Assembly (NCBI RefSeq): GCF_900112845.1
Contig: NZ_FONG01000002.1
Location: 372,001 to 436,000, forward strand
Source of the DNA: Actinacidiphila alni
Lineage (GTDB): Bacteria; Actinomycetota; Actinomycetes; Streptomycetales; Streptomycetaceae
Length of the DNA stretch: 64,000 nucleotides
Reading direction: 5' to 3'
This document shows positions 52,353 to 60,899 of the stretch, in pieces. Made by a program: the position numbers and the translations under genes. The notes beneath the pieces were generated by a model, which worked only from the letters and a program-made list of their open reading frames with translations, made no database searches and had not been told where the DNA came from. Every line of letters starts with the position of its first letter. Positions within the stretch are counted from its first letter, which is position 1.

Positions 52353-53108
52353 CTATGAATTGACCGGGACCTCGTAGACGATCTCGCACAAGGCGGCAGG
52401 CACCACGATGTCCGCCGTCTCGACCGGCTGGCCCTCGTCGCTGTAGTACGTGCGCCTGATGTGGGTGACCAGTGAGCCGCGTTGGATGCCGAGGAGGGTG
52501 GCTTCCTCGGTCGTGGCGGCGCGGGGCTCCGGGCGCTCCACTGCGTGGCTGACCGTGATGCCGATTTCTGCCATGCGGCTCACGACGCCGGCGCCCGCGT
52601 GCGGGCCGCCTTCTGGGAGGACGACCAGGGTGCCCGCCGTGAGGGCGTACGGCTCCCAACTGGTCGAGAGCTGGACCGGCTTGCTGTCGGCAAGGAATTC
52701 ATAGGCGGTGCGTACGCCCAAGTCCCCCTCGGCAATGCCGAGTCGAGCCGCGATATCCGCGGGCACCGGCACCTTGGCCTCGGTACGGCTCTCCCACGTC
52801 CCTCGCTTGCCGAGCGCGGCCATGTCGGAGCGGAAGGGTGAGCCGCCGGCCTGCTCGCGGTACGTGGCGCGGACGATCCGCACGCGCTCGCGCGGCTCGG
52901 CGACGTACGTCCCTGAGCCGGCGCGGCCTTCGAGGATGCCGCGGGAGATCAGCAGCTCCTGAGCGCGGCGGATGACGTTGTCGCCGACGCCGTACTGCGC
53001 GGACAGCTCGCCGCGGGAGGGGAGGCGGTCGCCGGGCGTCCATTCCTGGTTGTCGATGCGCTCGCGGAGCACGTCGGCGATGCGGAGATACGGCGGCTGC
53101 TCAGGCAT
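52353..53108 (-). CDS. GntR/HutC-family regulator (second)
   Basis: The 251-residue protein has an N-terminal winged helix (LRIADVLRERIDNQEWTPGDRLPSRGEL, then GDNVIRRAQELLISRGILEGRAGSGTYV) and a UTRA domain (VRTAYEFLADSKPVQLSTSWEPYALT, then LVTHIRRTYYSDEGQPVETADIVVP). It is divergent from the 53,187 gene. Two CTAG palindromes (53,118-53,148) lie between them and suggest autoregulation. The minus strand downstream of it holds the low-GC pair. Confidence 0.85.
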   Translation of the reverse strand: MPEQPPYLRIADVLRERIDNQEWTPGDRLPSRGELSAQYGVGDNVIRRAQELLISRGILEGRAGSGTYVAEPRERVRIVRATYREQAGGSPFRSDMAALGKRGTWESRTEAKVPVPADIAARLGIAEGDLGVRTAYEFLADSKPVQLSTSWEPYALTAGTLVVLPEGGPHAGAGVVSRMAEIGITVSHAVERPEPRAATTEEATLLGIQRGSLVTHIRRTYYSDEGQPVETADIVVPAALCEIVYEVPVNS

Positions 53109-53117
53109 ATGGACAAT

Positions 53118-53148
53118 CTAGTCCACTAGCTCTAATCTAGTTAACTAG
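53118..53148. promoter_or_regulatory. pair of CTAGTnnACTAG operators
   Basis: CTAGTCCACTAG (53,118-53,129) and CTAGTTAACTAG (53,137-53,148) are 12-bp perfect inverted repeats with centres 19 bp apart, placing them on the same face of the helix. They start 10 bp upstream of the GntR gene ATG at 53,108 and lie in front of the divergent gene at 53,187. This is the expected binding-site form for a GntR dimer of dimers. Confidence 0.65.
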
Positions 53149-53186
53149 CTTCACTGAGAGTGCTTCCGAGGTGACGGAGATGAGTC

Positions 53187-53462
53187 GTGCCCGAACCCGA
53201 AGCCCGCACCGAAGGCATCCGCGCGGGCCTCGCCGCCGTAGGACTCACCCCGGTCATCAAGCAGTACCGGGACCACACGCGCATCGAAGCGGCGATGCCG
53301 ACCACCTTTCCCGCCGACGCGTGGGGCGAGCTGCTCGCCCTGCTTGCTGAGGCGGACTGGTTCGGCTTCGCCGACAGCGGTGTACGCGGCCGGTCTTTAT
53401 GGGCCGCCGTGCGGAAGCACCCGCCCGCATCGCCCGGCGATGGCGAGGGTGACGACATCTGA
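53187..53462 (+). CDS. hypothetical element protein
   Basis: The 91-residue acidic soluble protein (PEPEARTEGIRAGLAAVGLT, then ADAWGELLALLAEADWFGFA) starts at a GTG after GGAGATGAGTC. I recognise no domain. It is the first gene of a plus-strand unit that continues with a second small gene, a GntR regulator and an ATPase. Confidence 0.6.
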   Translation: MPEPEARTEGIRAGLAAVGLTPVIKQYRDHTRIEAAMPTTFPADAWGELLALLAEADWFGFADSGVRGRSLWAAVRKHPPASPGDGEGDDI

Positions 53463-53503
53463 CGCCGCACGGGCACCACCATCAGCCATAGGAGCTGACC
53501 AGC

Positions 53504-53761
53504 GTGTTCAACTACTTCCGCCGCGCAGCCACTTGGATAGCGCGGCGCCCCGCTCGCGCGATGAGACGCCAGGGCCCGCCCGTACGTCTCCCGCAGCCGA
53601 GGCGTACGACGCCGACCTTACGAAGTCAGCGGCCCGCACAGCCCGCGTACTTCTGGCCGGCCGACGACCTCCCGCTCGTCCGCCCGTACGTCCTGAGCCC
53701 GGCCGAGCTGGCCCGGCTCCAGGGGAGCGAGCCGGCCGAGGAGGTGCTCGCCGCCACATGA
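53504..53761 (+). CDS. small basic protein preceding the third GntR gene
   Basis: The 85-residue Arg/Pro-rich protein (FNYFRRAATWIARRPARAMR, ending SPAELARLQGSEPAEEVLAAT) has a possible N-terminal membrane-associated amphipathic helix. It starts at a GTG after AGGAGCTGACCAGC. Its stop overlaps the next gene's ATG (ATGA). Confidence 0.55.
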   Translation: MFNYFRRAATWIARRPARAMRRQGPPVRLPQPRRTTPTLRSQRPAQPAYFWPADDLPLVRPYVLSPAELARLQGSEPAEEVLAAT

Positions 53762-54477
53762 CCGCCCGCCATCAGCAAGTAGCCGACGACCTCCGGCGCC
53801 TCATCGCCTCGGGCGCCCTCGCGATTGGCGAGCGCCTCCCGCCGGAAACCCAACTCGCCGCCCGCTACCGCGTCAGCACGCCGACGCTCCGCGAGGCGCT
53901 CGAACTGCTCCGCGCCGAGGGCCTGATCGAGAAGTTCCAGGGCCGAGGCAACTTCGTACGCCGTCCGGTCGAGCGCCTCGCCTACCCGCACGGCGCCGCC
54001 AACGGACTGCACATGAACGTCAGTTCAGGCGAGATCACGGCCGGCGTCGACCTCTCCGCCCACCTCGGCACACCGCTCGACACCCTGATCACGGAATACG
54101 TGTGCGTGAGCCACCGCGGCGACACCCCGCAGAGCATCGCGCACCTCTACGTACCGAACGGCACCCCGTACACCACCGACGCGACCAGCGATTCCCCTTG
54201 GGGCGACGACCTGGTCCTCGCGGCCAGCGAGACGGCGCCCGCGGCGTACAGCACCGACCTGGTCACCGCCCGGTTTCCCACCGCGGCGGAAGCACAGTCG
54301 TTGCGGATCTCCACCCGCATGCCCGTCCTCGCCGTGGAGCGGACCTTCATTACCGACGACGGCGAGGTCGTCGCGTACGCCCACCTCGTACTGCCCGGCG
54401 ATCGTACGGAGGCTACCTTCGTCACCCCGATCGGCACGGCGACCGAGACGACCGAGAAGAAAGCCGAAGCGCGATGA
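53758..54477 (+). CDS. GntR/HutC-family regulator (third)
   Basis: The 239-residue protein has a winged-helix domain (QVADDLRRLIASGALAIGERLPPETQL, then TPTLREALELLRAEGLIEKFQGRGNFV) and a UTRA domain with RISTRMPVLAVERTFITDDGEVVAYAHLVLPGDRTEATFV. It is related to, but distinct from, the two other GntR regulators in the element. It is coupled by 4 bp at both ends, to the small basic protein upstream and the ATPase downstream. It probably controls its own operon. Confidence 0.85.
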   Translation: MTARHQQVADDLRRLIASGALAIGERLPPETQLAARYRVSTPTLREALELLRAEGLIEKFQGRGNFVRRPVERLAYPHGAANGLHMNVSSGEITAGVDLSAHLGTPLDTLITEYVCVSHRGDTPQSIAHLYVPNGTPYTTDATSDSPWGDDLVLAASETAPAAYSTDLVTARFPTAAEAQSLRISTRMPVLAVERTFITDDGEVVAYAHLVLPGDRTEATFVTPIGTATETTEKKAEAR

Positions 54478-54923
54478 ACGCACTGCCGTATCCCGAGAGC
54501 GCGACGCCGATCTCGGTACGCCGATGGCCCAACAACCGCAGGTGCGTCGGCCGCGCGCGCCGCGATCTGCGCGAGGTACTGACCGCGTGGGGTCTGGCCG
54601 AGCTGACCGACCTGGCGGAACTCGTCCTCTCCGAACTCGTCACCAACGCCGTACGCCACGCCCGCCACCCCCTTGGGCGCGAGATCGAGACCCGGTACGA
54701 GCGCGCGGGCGGCGGCGTTCGGATCGAGGTGCACGACGCCAACGACCAGTGGCCGGAGTTGCAGAAGGCGGACGAGGAGGCGGAGGCCGGGCGCGGACTG
54801 ATGCTGGTCGACGCGATCACCGGGCAACGCTGGGGCGCGAGCAAGCGTGAGGGTGTCGGCAAGCTCGTGTGGGCGCTCGTCACCGCTGACAGCTCCGGCC
54901 AGTGGCCGGACCTTGGTGAGTGA
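54474..54923 (+). CDS. histidine-kinase-like ATPase (anti-sigma type)
   Basis: The 149-residue Bergerat-fold ATPase has ELVLSELVTNAVRHARH (N-box), RIEVHDANDQWPEL (G1 with Asp, the Gly partly replaced) and EAGRGLMLVDAITGQRWG (G2). This is the RsbW/SpoIIAB-like family common in Streptomyces. Its ATG is fused to the GntR stop. A role in regulating a host sigma factor or the element itself is possible. Confidence 0.82.
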   Translation: MNALPYPESATPISVRRWPNNRRCVGRARRDLREVLTAWGLAELTDLAELVLSELVTNAVRHARHPLGREIETRYERAGGGVRIEVHDANDQWPELQKADEEAEAGRGLMLVDAITGQRWGASKREGVGKLVWALVTADSSGQWPDLGE

Positions 54924-54936
54924 GGGAGGCCGTGTC

Positions 54937-55422
54937 GTGAGCAGCAGTACGACGGAGCCGCGTACGTCCGATGCAGGCGAGCTCGTACGGCAAGACCGTA
55001 CGTGGACCATCAAGACGACCTGCGGCTGCACCGTCTCGGGCTACCTGCCCGCGTGGGCCGAGGTCGACCCGAGCGAGACGGGCGTCCTCCTGGACGAACT
55101 GCCGACGCTCATCGCGGACATGAACCACTGGACGTGCTTCCCCGGTCAGCGCATGGCCGTTGCTCACCGTGGCGTAGAGAGCGAGGACACCGAGGTCTTC
55201 CGGACGACCATCGACGCCAACCCGTACGTCGGCGGCCCGCTGCCGCGACTGCCAGTCGCCAACATCCGGATCGTCGGCGACTACTGGCTGCACGGCCTTA
55301 CCCCGACCGCCCTCGCCGAGGTCGCCACCCAATTACGCGCCCAGGCGGCCTTGTTGGACGACGAGATACGGCCGCAGCTCATCAGCGCTCGCGAGGACTG
55401 GCTCACTCAGCAATGGACATGA
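54937..55422 (+). CDS. DUF6907-like hypothetical protein
   Basis: The 161-residue soluble protein has WTIKTTCGCTVSGYLPAWAEVDPS near the N-terminus, MNHWTCFPGQRMAV in the middle and GLTPTALAEVATQLRAQAAL (helix) at the C-terminus. I recall similar proteins in Streptomyces elements as DUF6907; this is from memory. The GTG follows GAGGGAGGCCGTGTC. A terminator follows its stop codon. Confidence 0.55.
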   Translation: MSSSTTEPRTSDAGELVRQDRTWTIKTTCGCTVSGYLPAWAEVDPSETGVLLDELPTLIADMNHWTCFPGQRMAVAHRGVESEDTEVFRTTIDANPYVGGPLPRLPVANIRIVGDYWLHGLTPTALAEVATQLRAQAALLDDEIRPQLISAREDWLTQQWT

Positions 55423-55437
55423 CCGGCGTACGTAGAC

Positions 55438-55474
55438 GAGGCCCGGCACTCCAACTTCCGGAGTGGCGGGCCTC
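55438..55474. terminator. bidirectional hairpin between convergent genes
   Basis: GAGGCCCGGCACTCC pairs with GGAGTGGCGGGCCTC (one G:G mismatch) around a short loop, followed by GTTGTG. It sits between the DUF6907-like stop codon and the FkbM methyltransferase stop codon, serving both strands. Confidence 0.7.
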
Positions 55475-55481
55475 GTTGTGT

Positions 55482-56405
55482 CTACGGCAGCGTCTCGGCG
55501 TCCACGCGCGAAAAGATGAGGTCGCTCTCGTCGGTCACCGGGCCGCGCCACCGTACGGGTACGGCCGCTGGTCCGCGCAGCGCCGAGGGATACGTCGCCG
55601 CCGCGTACTCGTTGGCCAGCCGGTAGACGTGGAAGCCAGCACTCTGCATCGTGCCGAGCAATTCCTCGACCGAGTCGCCGAGTTGCTCCATCCGATCCGG
55701 GGTGACCTCGACGGTGACCTCGGCGTCCGGTCGCAGCCGTTCGAGCAGCGGCGCCATACCCCGTACGACACTGCCCTCCGCCCCCTCGACGTCGACCTTG
55801 ATGACGCGCGCCCTCGCGATCTCGTCCTCTTCCAGGACGTCGGGCAGCGGGAACGCCTCGATGTCGAACGTCGACTCCGCCGGGCCGTCCCACGGCACGA
55901 TGCTGTTCGCGCCCATGTTGGCGGAGCTGGCCAGTATGAAGGTGAGCGTCTGCTGCTTGTCGGAGACGGCGGTGTGGACGGCGCGGATGTTGGTGAGGTC
56001 GTTGAGCCGGGCGTTCTGCTCTAGCCGCTCGTTGAACGCCTGCGACGCCTCGATCGCGACGACCCGGCCCTCGGGGCCGACGAGCTGCGCGGCGAGGACA
56101 CTGAAGTAACCGACGTTCGCGCCGACGTCCACGTACGTGTCGCCAGGCCGTAGCCGCCGCTGGAGCCACTGCGTCATCCGCGGCTCCCACACCCCGAACA
56201 GATACAGGTACCGCTGAATGAGATCCTGCGTGTCCACGGCGAAGCGAGCCCCGGTCGCGGTCTCGGTGACGCGGCGGCGCGGCTCGTCCCGCAGCCGCGG
56301 ATTGAGGTAGCGACCGGCCAGCGGCGCCTTCCCGACGGTGCCCGGAGCATTGCGCACGTACCAGCGGCCGAGCGTGACCAGGGCCTCTGAAGTGGGGTTG
56401 CTCAT
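55482..56405 (-). CDS. FkbM-family SAM-dependent methyltransferase
   Basis: The 307-residue protein has a Rossmann methyltransferase fold: DTYVDVGANVGYFSVLAAQLVG (SAM-binding motif I), VVAIEASQAFNERLEQNARLN (motif II), and VIKVDVEGAEGSVVRGM, the VDxEG signature of FkbM enzymes, which O-methylate sugars or polyketides. It opens with a helical N-terminus (TSEALVTLGRWYVRNAPG). The ATG at 56,405 follows GAGAGGCGAACGG. As cargo of the element it could modify surface glycans together with the family 2 glycosyltransferase, but no direct link is visible. Confidence 0.85.
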   Translation of the reverse strand: MSNPTSEALVTLGRWYVRNAPGTVGKAPLAGRYLNPRLRDEPRRRVTETATGARFAVDTQDLIQRYLYLFGVWEPRMTQWLQRRLRPGDTYVDVGANVGYFSVLAAQLVGPEGRVVAIEASQAFNERLEQNARLNDLTNIRAVHTAVSDKQQTLTFILASSANMGANSIVPWDGPAESTFDIEAFPLPDVLEEDEIARARVIKVDVEGAEGSVVRGMAPLLERLRPDAEVTVEVTPDRMEQLGDSVEELLGTMQSAGFHVYRLANEYAAATYPSALRGPAAVPVRWRGPVTDESDLIFSRVDAETLP

Positions 56406-56516
56406 CCGTTCGCCTCTCCGCAGGTCACCACGCGCACGGTAGCACCGCGGCCCGTCGCCGCCTTCGAGCCAGAAACCCGAAGCGCGCCCCCAAGCCTCCG
56501 GCACGCCCCTAAAATC

Positions 56517-56533
56517 CTCAAGACGTCTTATGA
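56517..56533. promoter_or_regulatory. GntR-type operator shared with the first regulator
   Basis: CAAGACGTCTTATGA contains the perfect palindrome AAGACGTCTT (56,520-56,529) and matches the CAAGACCTCTTG and CAAGTCCTCTTTATGAG sites upstream of the KorSA-like gene. It lies 26 bp before the GTG of the 56,559 gene, where repression would be expected. Confidence 0.5.
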
Positions 56534-56558
56534 CTCATGGGGGAGGGCGAGGGACGGC

Positions 56559-57119
56559 GTGGGCACTTCCGAGCAGCTTTTGACCATCGCAGCCGTCCTG
56601 CTCGGCGCGCTCACCACGTACGTCACCAACTACTGGACCGAGCGCCAGCGCATCCGCCGCGAACTCCTCACCCGCTGGGACGACAAGAAGCTCGACGCCT
56701 ACGAGGGCTACGTCGACCGTGTCCGCGCCGGCGTCTTCCTCGCCGTCGAGCTGTACGAGCACACCGAGGACATCCGCCGCAGCGACGAGCCCGAGTCCGC
56801 GCTCCGCGCCCAGCTCACCGAGGCCGCCCACCTCCGCGGCCGTGCCTTCGAGCGCATCATGCTCCTCGCCGGTGACGCCGTCGTAGAGGCCGCCCACAAC
56901 CTCAACGCCGCAGCCCTCGCCGTCGACTGGCAAGCCACCGGCAAAACCCCCGACGCCCTCACTACCTGGCGCGATCGCAACCGCGCCGTCTTCCGCGCCA
57001 TCAACGCTTTCCACGAGGTGGCCCGCGAAGACCTCGGCGTCAGCGGCACCCTCACGGGCGACACCCACCCGGACCGCGACCTCTTGCTCCCGCAAGCTCG
57101 GCGTGACAACAATGCTTGA
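56559..57119 (+). CDS. single-pass membrane protein with coiled coil
   Basis: The 186-residue protein has an N-terminal membrane helix (LLTIAAVLLGALTTYVTNYW) followed by a basic stretch and a long helical domain (LDAYEGYVDRVRAGVFLAVEL, then LTEAAHLRGRAFERIMLLAG). The fold looks like a membrane-anchored helical hairpin. No family recognised. It starts at a GTG just after the GntR-type operator, so it is a likely target of the element's repressor. Confidence 0.6.
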   Translation: MGTSEQLLTIAAVLLGALTTYVTNYWTERQRIRRELLTRWDDKKLDAYEGYVDRVRAGVFLAVELYEHTEDIRRSDEPESALRAQLTEAAHLRGRAFERIMLLAGDAVVEAAHNLNAAALAVDWQATGKTPDALTTWRDRNRAVFRAINAFHEVAREDLGVSGTLTGDTHPDRDLLLPQARRDNNA

Positions 57120-57203
57120 GGAGTCTTCCGCAATAACAAGCCGAGGATCGGCAGCCGCGAAGGCGGATAGGCGATTCCTTTGCGGCGAATAAGGGTGTGG
57201 TGT

Positions 57204-58373
57204 CTAGATTTTTCTCATTGTCAATACAACTTCTTTGCGCATGCGAAGATCGAGCGCTGCCCCGGCGGCAGAGGGTGGCGGCAAATACCGCCTGTTAGTA
57301 GGAAGCTCTCGTTCTGAAATATCGTGCGTTGCGAACCCCATCTGTTCTGACGCTCGACGAACGACTGATGCGTTGTCTACAAAAGTACCTCGAACTGTCG
57401 AGTTTCCGACGACGAGCACTGCAGGCGATTCTGGCCTAAGTACGCGATGAAGCTCAGACGCGACTTCCAACATATCCCTAGCGTACCTATGTAGGATCCC
57501 AAGGGTTCTTGGCGAGAGTGAATCAACATCGGTGTCCTGCACTAGCGAGTAAACACCTTTTGGATCTTCTTTGAGCGCCTTTTCAGCTCCGACACTTGAA
57601 CCTCGAATCTGGCGCAAACTGTCAATTCGATGACCTAGCCATACTAGCGCCATACGATGACCCCGTAGGTAATCAATGGCATTAAGGTAAGGAGGCGAAG
57701 TCACGACGAGGTCGATCGACTGTGGGGCGATGAACGACATGCTCCGAGCATCCCCAAGCCTGACATGCGCAGACGAGTCGACTTCACCTTTGAGGCGACG
57801 CTCTATCTGCATAGCAGCTTTACAGAATCCCTCTGATACCAGGAAGTCGTTGGTAATTCCCACTCTGTGTGGGCGACTGTGAGAAACATCATGGGCCAAT
57901 GAGGCCCCGCGCTTCTTAGTGATGATGATTCTACTCAGTGCCAACCTGAGAGGATCAGCAAAACATCCATCCATCTGGTTCAAGACGTAGGCAATTCTTC
58001 GAAGTTCTCCACGCTGAGGCTCAGCGAACCAAAACTCGATGAATTTTTTAGTTTCAGGATTATCATCAATCCACGGCAGGTACACCTCATCCGATGCCAA
58101 CATTTTTGCGGTCTCGACAACTTCTTCCGCAGCCCGAGTCAATCCTGTTACTGAGCCCTGACGGGACCACACGCTAGCCATTAGAACAGCTAGCGGATCC
58201 ATATCGACACCGATGGCATGATGGCCCGCAGCTAGAGCCGTGCGGAGGACAGTGCCTGAGCCACACATCGGATCCAGCACGTTGCTCCCGGGGCGCTGGT
58301 GTTCTAGCGCCCGCAGAGCAAGCTCCGGCGCCATCCGTGCTGGGAAGGGATGTGGTGCAACGAGGTTGCTCAC
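57204..58373 (-). CDS. DNA methyltransferase (DPMCGSG / TSPPY type)
   Basis: The 389-residue amino-methyltransferase has SAM motif I VLDPMCGSGTVL (residues 33-44) near the N-terminus and catalytic motif IV VTSPPYLNAIDYLRGHR (about 224-240) much later. The SPPY form is typical of N4-cytosine methylation, also found in N6-adenine enzymes. The N-terminus HPFPARMAPELALRAL resembles proteins that recognise hemimethylated or phage-like sites. It starts 3 bp after the stop codon of the GHKL gene, in the same transcript. GC is far below the Streptomyces norm, so it is horizontally acquired. It probably protects host DNA from the linked nuclease. Confidence 0.9.
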   Translation of the reverse strand: MSNLVAPHPFPARMAPELALRALEHQRPGSNVLDPMCGSGTVLRTALAAGHHAIGVDMDPLAVLMASVWSRQGSVTGLTRAAEEVVETAKMLASDEVYLPWIDDNPETKKFIEFWFAEPQRGELRRIAYVLNQMDGCFADPLRLALSRIIITKKRGASLAHDVSHSRPHRVGITNDFLVSEGFCKAAMQIERRLKGEVDSSAHVRLGDARSMSFIAPQSIDLVVTSPPYLNAIDYLRGHRMALVWLGHRIDSLRQIRGSSVGAEKALKEDPKGVYSLVQDTDVDSLSPRTLGILHRYARDMLEVASELHRVLRPESPAVLVVGNSTVRGTFVDNASVVRRASEQMGFATHDISERELPTNRRYLPPPSAAGAALDLRMRKEVVLTMRKI

Positions 58374-58376
58374 TAC

Positions 58377-60899
58377 TCACGACTCCGGGGTCTCGTCTTC
58401 CACGGCAGGCAGACCTAGATCGTCTTGGAGCCGTCTATCAACCTCGGTGATGATACTCTCCGCAGTGTGCGACATGCGAACATCGCCACTCGCTTTGTTG
58501 ACTTCAATCCAGCGAGTCCCAACTATGGTTTGAACCGCCTGGAGAGCTGCGACCAACCTTTCTGGCTCGTATTGCTTCAACCTTGCGTCGAGCATTCGGA
58601 CGGCGTGAATATTAGGCTGGCTTAGAGTGTCGCCTTTGCACTCTTCCAGCTTCTTGAGCAGCTTCCTTAGAGGAACAGGGGGTTGACTTTCAGAGAGCTC
58701 TTTCTCAAGCTTCTGAAGCCACTCTTCTACTTCCTTTACTGTGAGAGCGCCGTCGAAGAGATCACGTACTTGAGTCAGAGTCACACCGAAGCGGTAATGT
58801 AGTTCGACTAGCCGTCGAAGGTGCGCTGTGAGCATGACCGTCATCGGCCGGTCTTCGCGGCCTTGTGAAGTGCGTCGGTTTACGGCGGAGTCGTCACTTT
58901 CTTGGCCCGCAAATTTTTTTCCGATAATGAAGCCAAAGTCCGCCGATTCTGTTTTCTTGAAATCCCACAATGCATCGAAGTGGACTTTGTCAACTGAGAT
59001 GCTACTACCCGCAGTAGTCTTCGCATCGTATACGATGCGAAAATCTTCTAGCTTAGTCTCGCTCTTGCCGAGACGCGCGTCTAGAATACCATCGGCGCCT
59101 CCTCTGTTGCCTCCTCGGCGTTCGTACTCGAACCCGAGGACGATGAACGCCTGACCAACGGCCTTCTCTAGGGCATCTTTATCCTGGTCTGCAATAGACA
59201 AGTGTCGCAGGACTTCAGCAGCGTCAGGGCCGTAATCGCCGGCAATCTGACGTAGAGCTCTGTCGCGGAGTGAAAATACCTCTGCGGTAGTCTCTGGCGA
59301 GATCCCGCCTTCACGAAGAAAGGCGTCGGTGAGAATCTCCGAGGTCGCGAAGAGCGTTACTGGAGTTTGATTTTTTGAGTGAGCGAGCATTTTGGCAATA
59401 AATGGATGTTCTTCGTTGATTTGAAGAATTCTCGTCGTTGTGTCGTATTCAACTAGTCGATCGTACGGTCCCATCTTTGTGATTTTCACATCTAGGATCG
59501 GTTGTTGCAGTACTCCAAGCGTGAACTCTGCGAACCATGCAGCTCGTTCTTCGTCCGCGAGATGAGTTGGGGCGGAGATGTAGTGAGATGGCTGTTGTTC
59601 GTGTGCTATGGCTTGACGAACTGCTGAGAGCAGAGGATCGCCAAGAACGCTTGGGGAAGCCCCATTTAGCAACTGTTCCAGGTCGATGCCGATCAGTTTA
59701 GTCCGGTTGTCTGCGTTGAAAGCAGCTCGTGCTTCATTGAATTTAGCACGCAAGTATTCTCGAAGCGCATCTAGTACCGCAGAATCGCGTACCCCTTCAC
59801 GTGATGAGAGTAGGTGTTCCCTTAGGCCATCAACTTCTGCATCGAGGGAAAAACGAGACCAAGCTGCATGGTTAAGTGCCTCAAGGCCGAACAATTCGTC
59901 TTCGAGATTAATAACCCGGCCGCGTACACGAATAAAAAACCCATTACTGCGCCCGTATTGCATGGATTTGCCTGCTTGTAGCGGCTTTTCGTAGAGTGTC
60001 GCCTTGCCTGATACTTCTCCTACGAGACCGGGGATCTTGAGGCCCGTTAGTGTAGTCTCCAAGCCCAATTTCTCAGCTACCTTATCTTCGGGTCCACCGA
60101 TCTTAGAGAAATACAGTATAGTGGCTTCTTCTTTTGCCGAGCGTTGTTCCTCGCTATTCAAATAGATTCGGAAGTTAGAACTCAAGGGAAGTCCGGTGCG
60201 TAGGACCCACCCGAGCACACCCGGTTTGAATTTTTCGAAGAGCTTCTTGAAGTCACTTAGCGCAGCCGCAGTCCATGTGTTTGCTGCCTTATCTCCAAAA
60301 AGCAATGACCAGGCGTCTGGGTCGCGGACCTCGACCTCTGAGAGGAGTTTACGTGCATCTTCCTCATCGACAATATGTAGATCGACGGCAACTGGAGTTG
60401 AATTTCGATCGTTCTGCCTTTTCCCTTCTACTTTCTTGAAATCCATGGATGCATATAGGTATTGACCGTCTCTCTTGCTGATATGTGTCAACCGGCGAGC
60501 TAGTACGTATGCGGCAAGTTTCCCAATTCCGAACTGTCCAATAGGTGCCCGTCCGCGAACAGTGCTACCTTCCGTTTTGGTTGATTCGGCGACGCGCCAC
60601 AAGCGGGCGAATCCCTCAGCGTCCATACCGCAGCCGTCGTCGATAACCCATAGAGAGTCCGTGCCGGAAGGATCATCTGCGAGAGACCTAGGCGTGATTA
60701 CGCGAACTTGATTTGCGCCGGCGTCAAATCCATTAGAGACCAGTTCTTCGATGGCCTTGTGTGGGCTTTGGTAGAGCCCTTCAGAGAAGAGCCTAATAAT
60801 CTCGAAGCTGATCTCGACCGGAATTTCCTCGGTCGGACCGCTGTCATCCGACACCTTTTCGGCCAGGCCCCGAGAATCCTCGGTAGATCCAGTCGTCAT
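58377..60899 (-). CDS. GHKL ATPase fused to a PD-(D/E)XK-like nuclease domain (restriction/defence protein)
   Basis: The 840-residue protein has an HSP90/MutL/MORC-like ATPase at the N-terminus: EELVSNGFDAG (residues 51-61, N-box Glu and Asn), VIDDGCGM (85-92) and GQFGIGKLAAYVLA (121-134). A transducer-like region follows. Around residues 590-631, EYERRGGNRGGADGILD and VYDAKTTAG form a D...DxK nuclease-like core. A helical C-terminus (residues 690-840) is last. It is the first gene of a two-gene operon with the DNA methyltransferase. MORC-like GHKL ATPases with nuclease and methylase partners are known as predicted restriction components. GC is low for Streptomyces. The start ATG follows GGGGGG. 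Confidence 0.82.
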   Translation of the reverse strand: MTTGSTEDSRGLAEKVSDDSGPTEEIPVEISFEIIRLFSEGLYQSPHKAIEELVSNGFDAGANQVRVITPRSLADDPSGTDSLWVIDDGCGMDAEGFARLWRVAESTKTEGSTVRGRAPIGQFGIGKLAAYVLARRLTHISKRDGQYLYASMDFKKVEGKRQNDRNSTPVAVDLHIVDEEDARKLLSEVEVRDPDAWSLLFGDKAANTWTAAALSDFKKLFEKFKPGVLGWVLRTGLPLSSNFRIYLNSEEQRSAKEEATILYFSKIGGPEDKVAEKLGLETTLTGLKIPGLVGEVSGKATLYEKPLQAGKSMQYGRSNGFFIRVRGRVINLEDELFGLEALNHAAWSRFSLDAEVDGLREHLLSSREGVRDSAVLDALREYLRAKFNEARAAFNADNRTKLIGIDLEQLLNGASPSVLGDPLLSAVRQAIAHEQQPSHYISAPTHLADEERAAWFAEFTLGVLQQPILDVKITKMGPYDRLVEYDTTTRILQINEEHPFIAKMLAHSKNQTPVTLFATSEILTDAFLREGGISPETTAEVFSLRDRALRQIAGDYGPDAAEVLRHLSIADQDKDALEKAVGQAFIVLGFEYERRGGNRGGADGILDARLGKSETKLEDFRIVYDAKTTAGSSISVDKVHFDALWDFKKTESADFGFIIGKKFAGQESDDSAVNRRTSQGREDRPMTVMLTAHLRRLVELHYRFGVTLTQVRDLFDGALTVKEVEEWLQKLEKELSESQPPVPLRKLLKKLEECKGDTLSQPNIHAVRMLDARLKQYEPERLVAALQAVQTIVGTRWIEVNKASGDVRMSHTAESIITEVDRRLQDDLGLPAVEDETPES

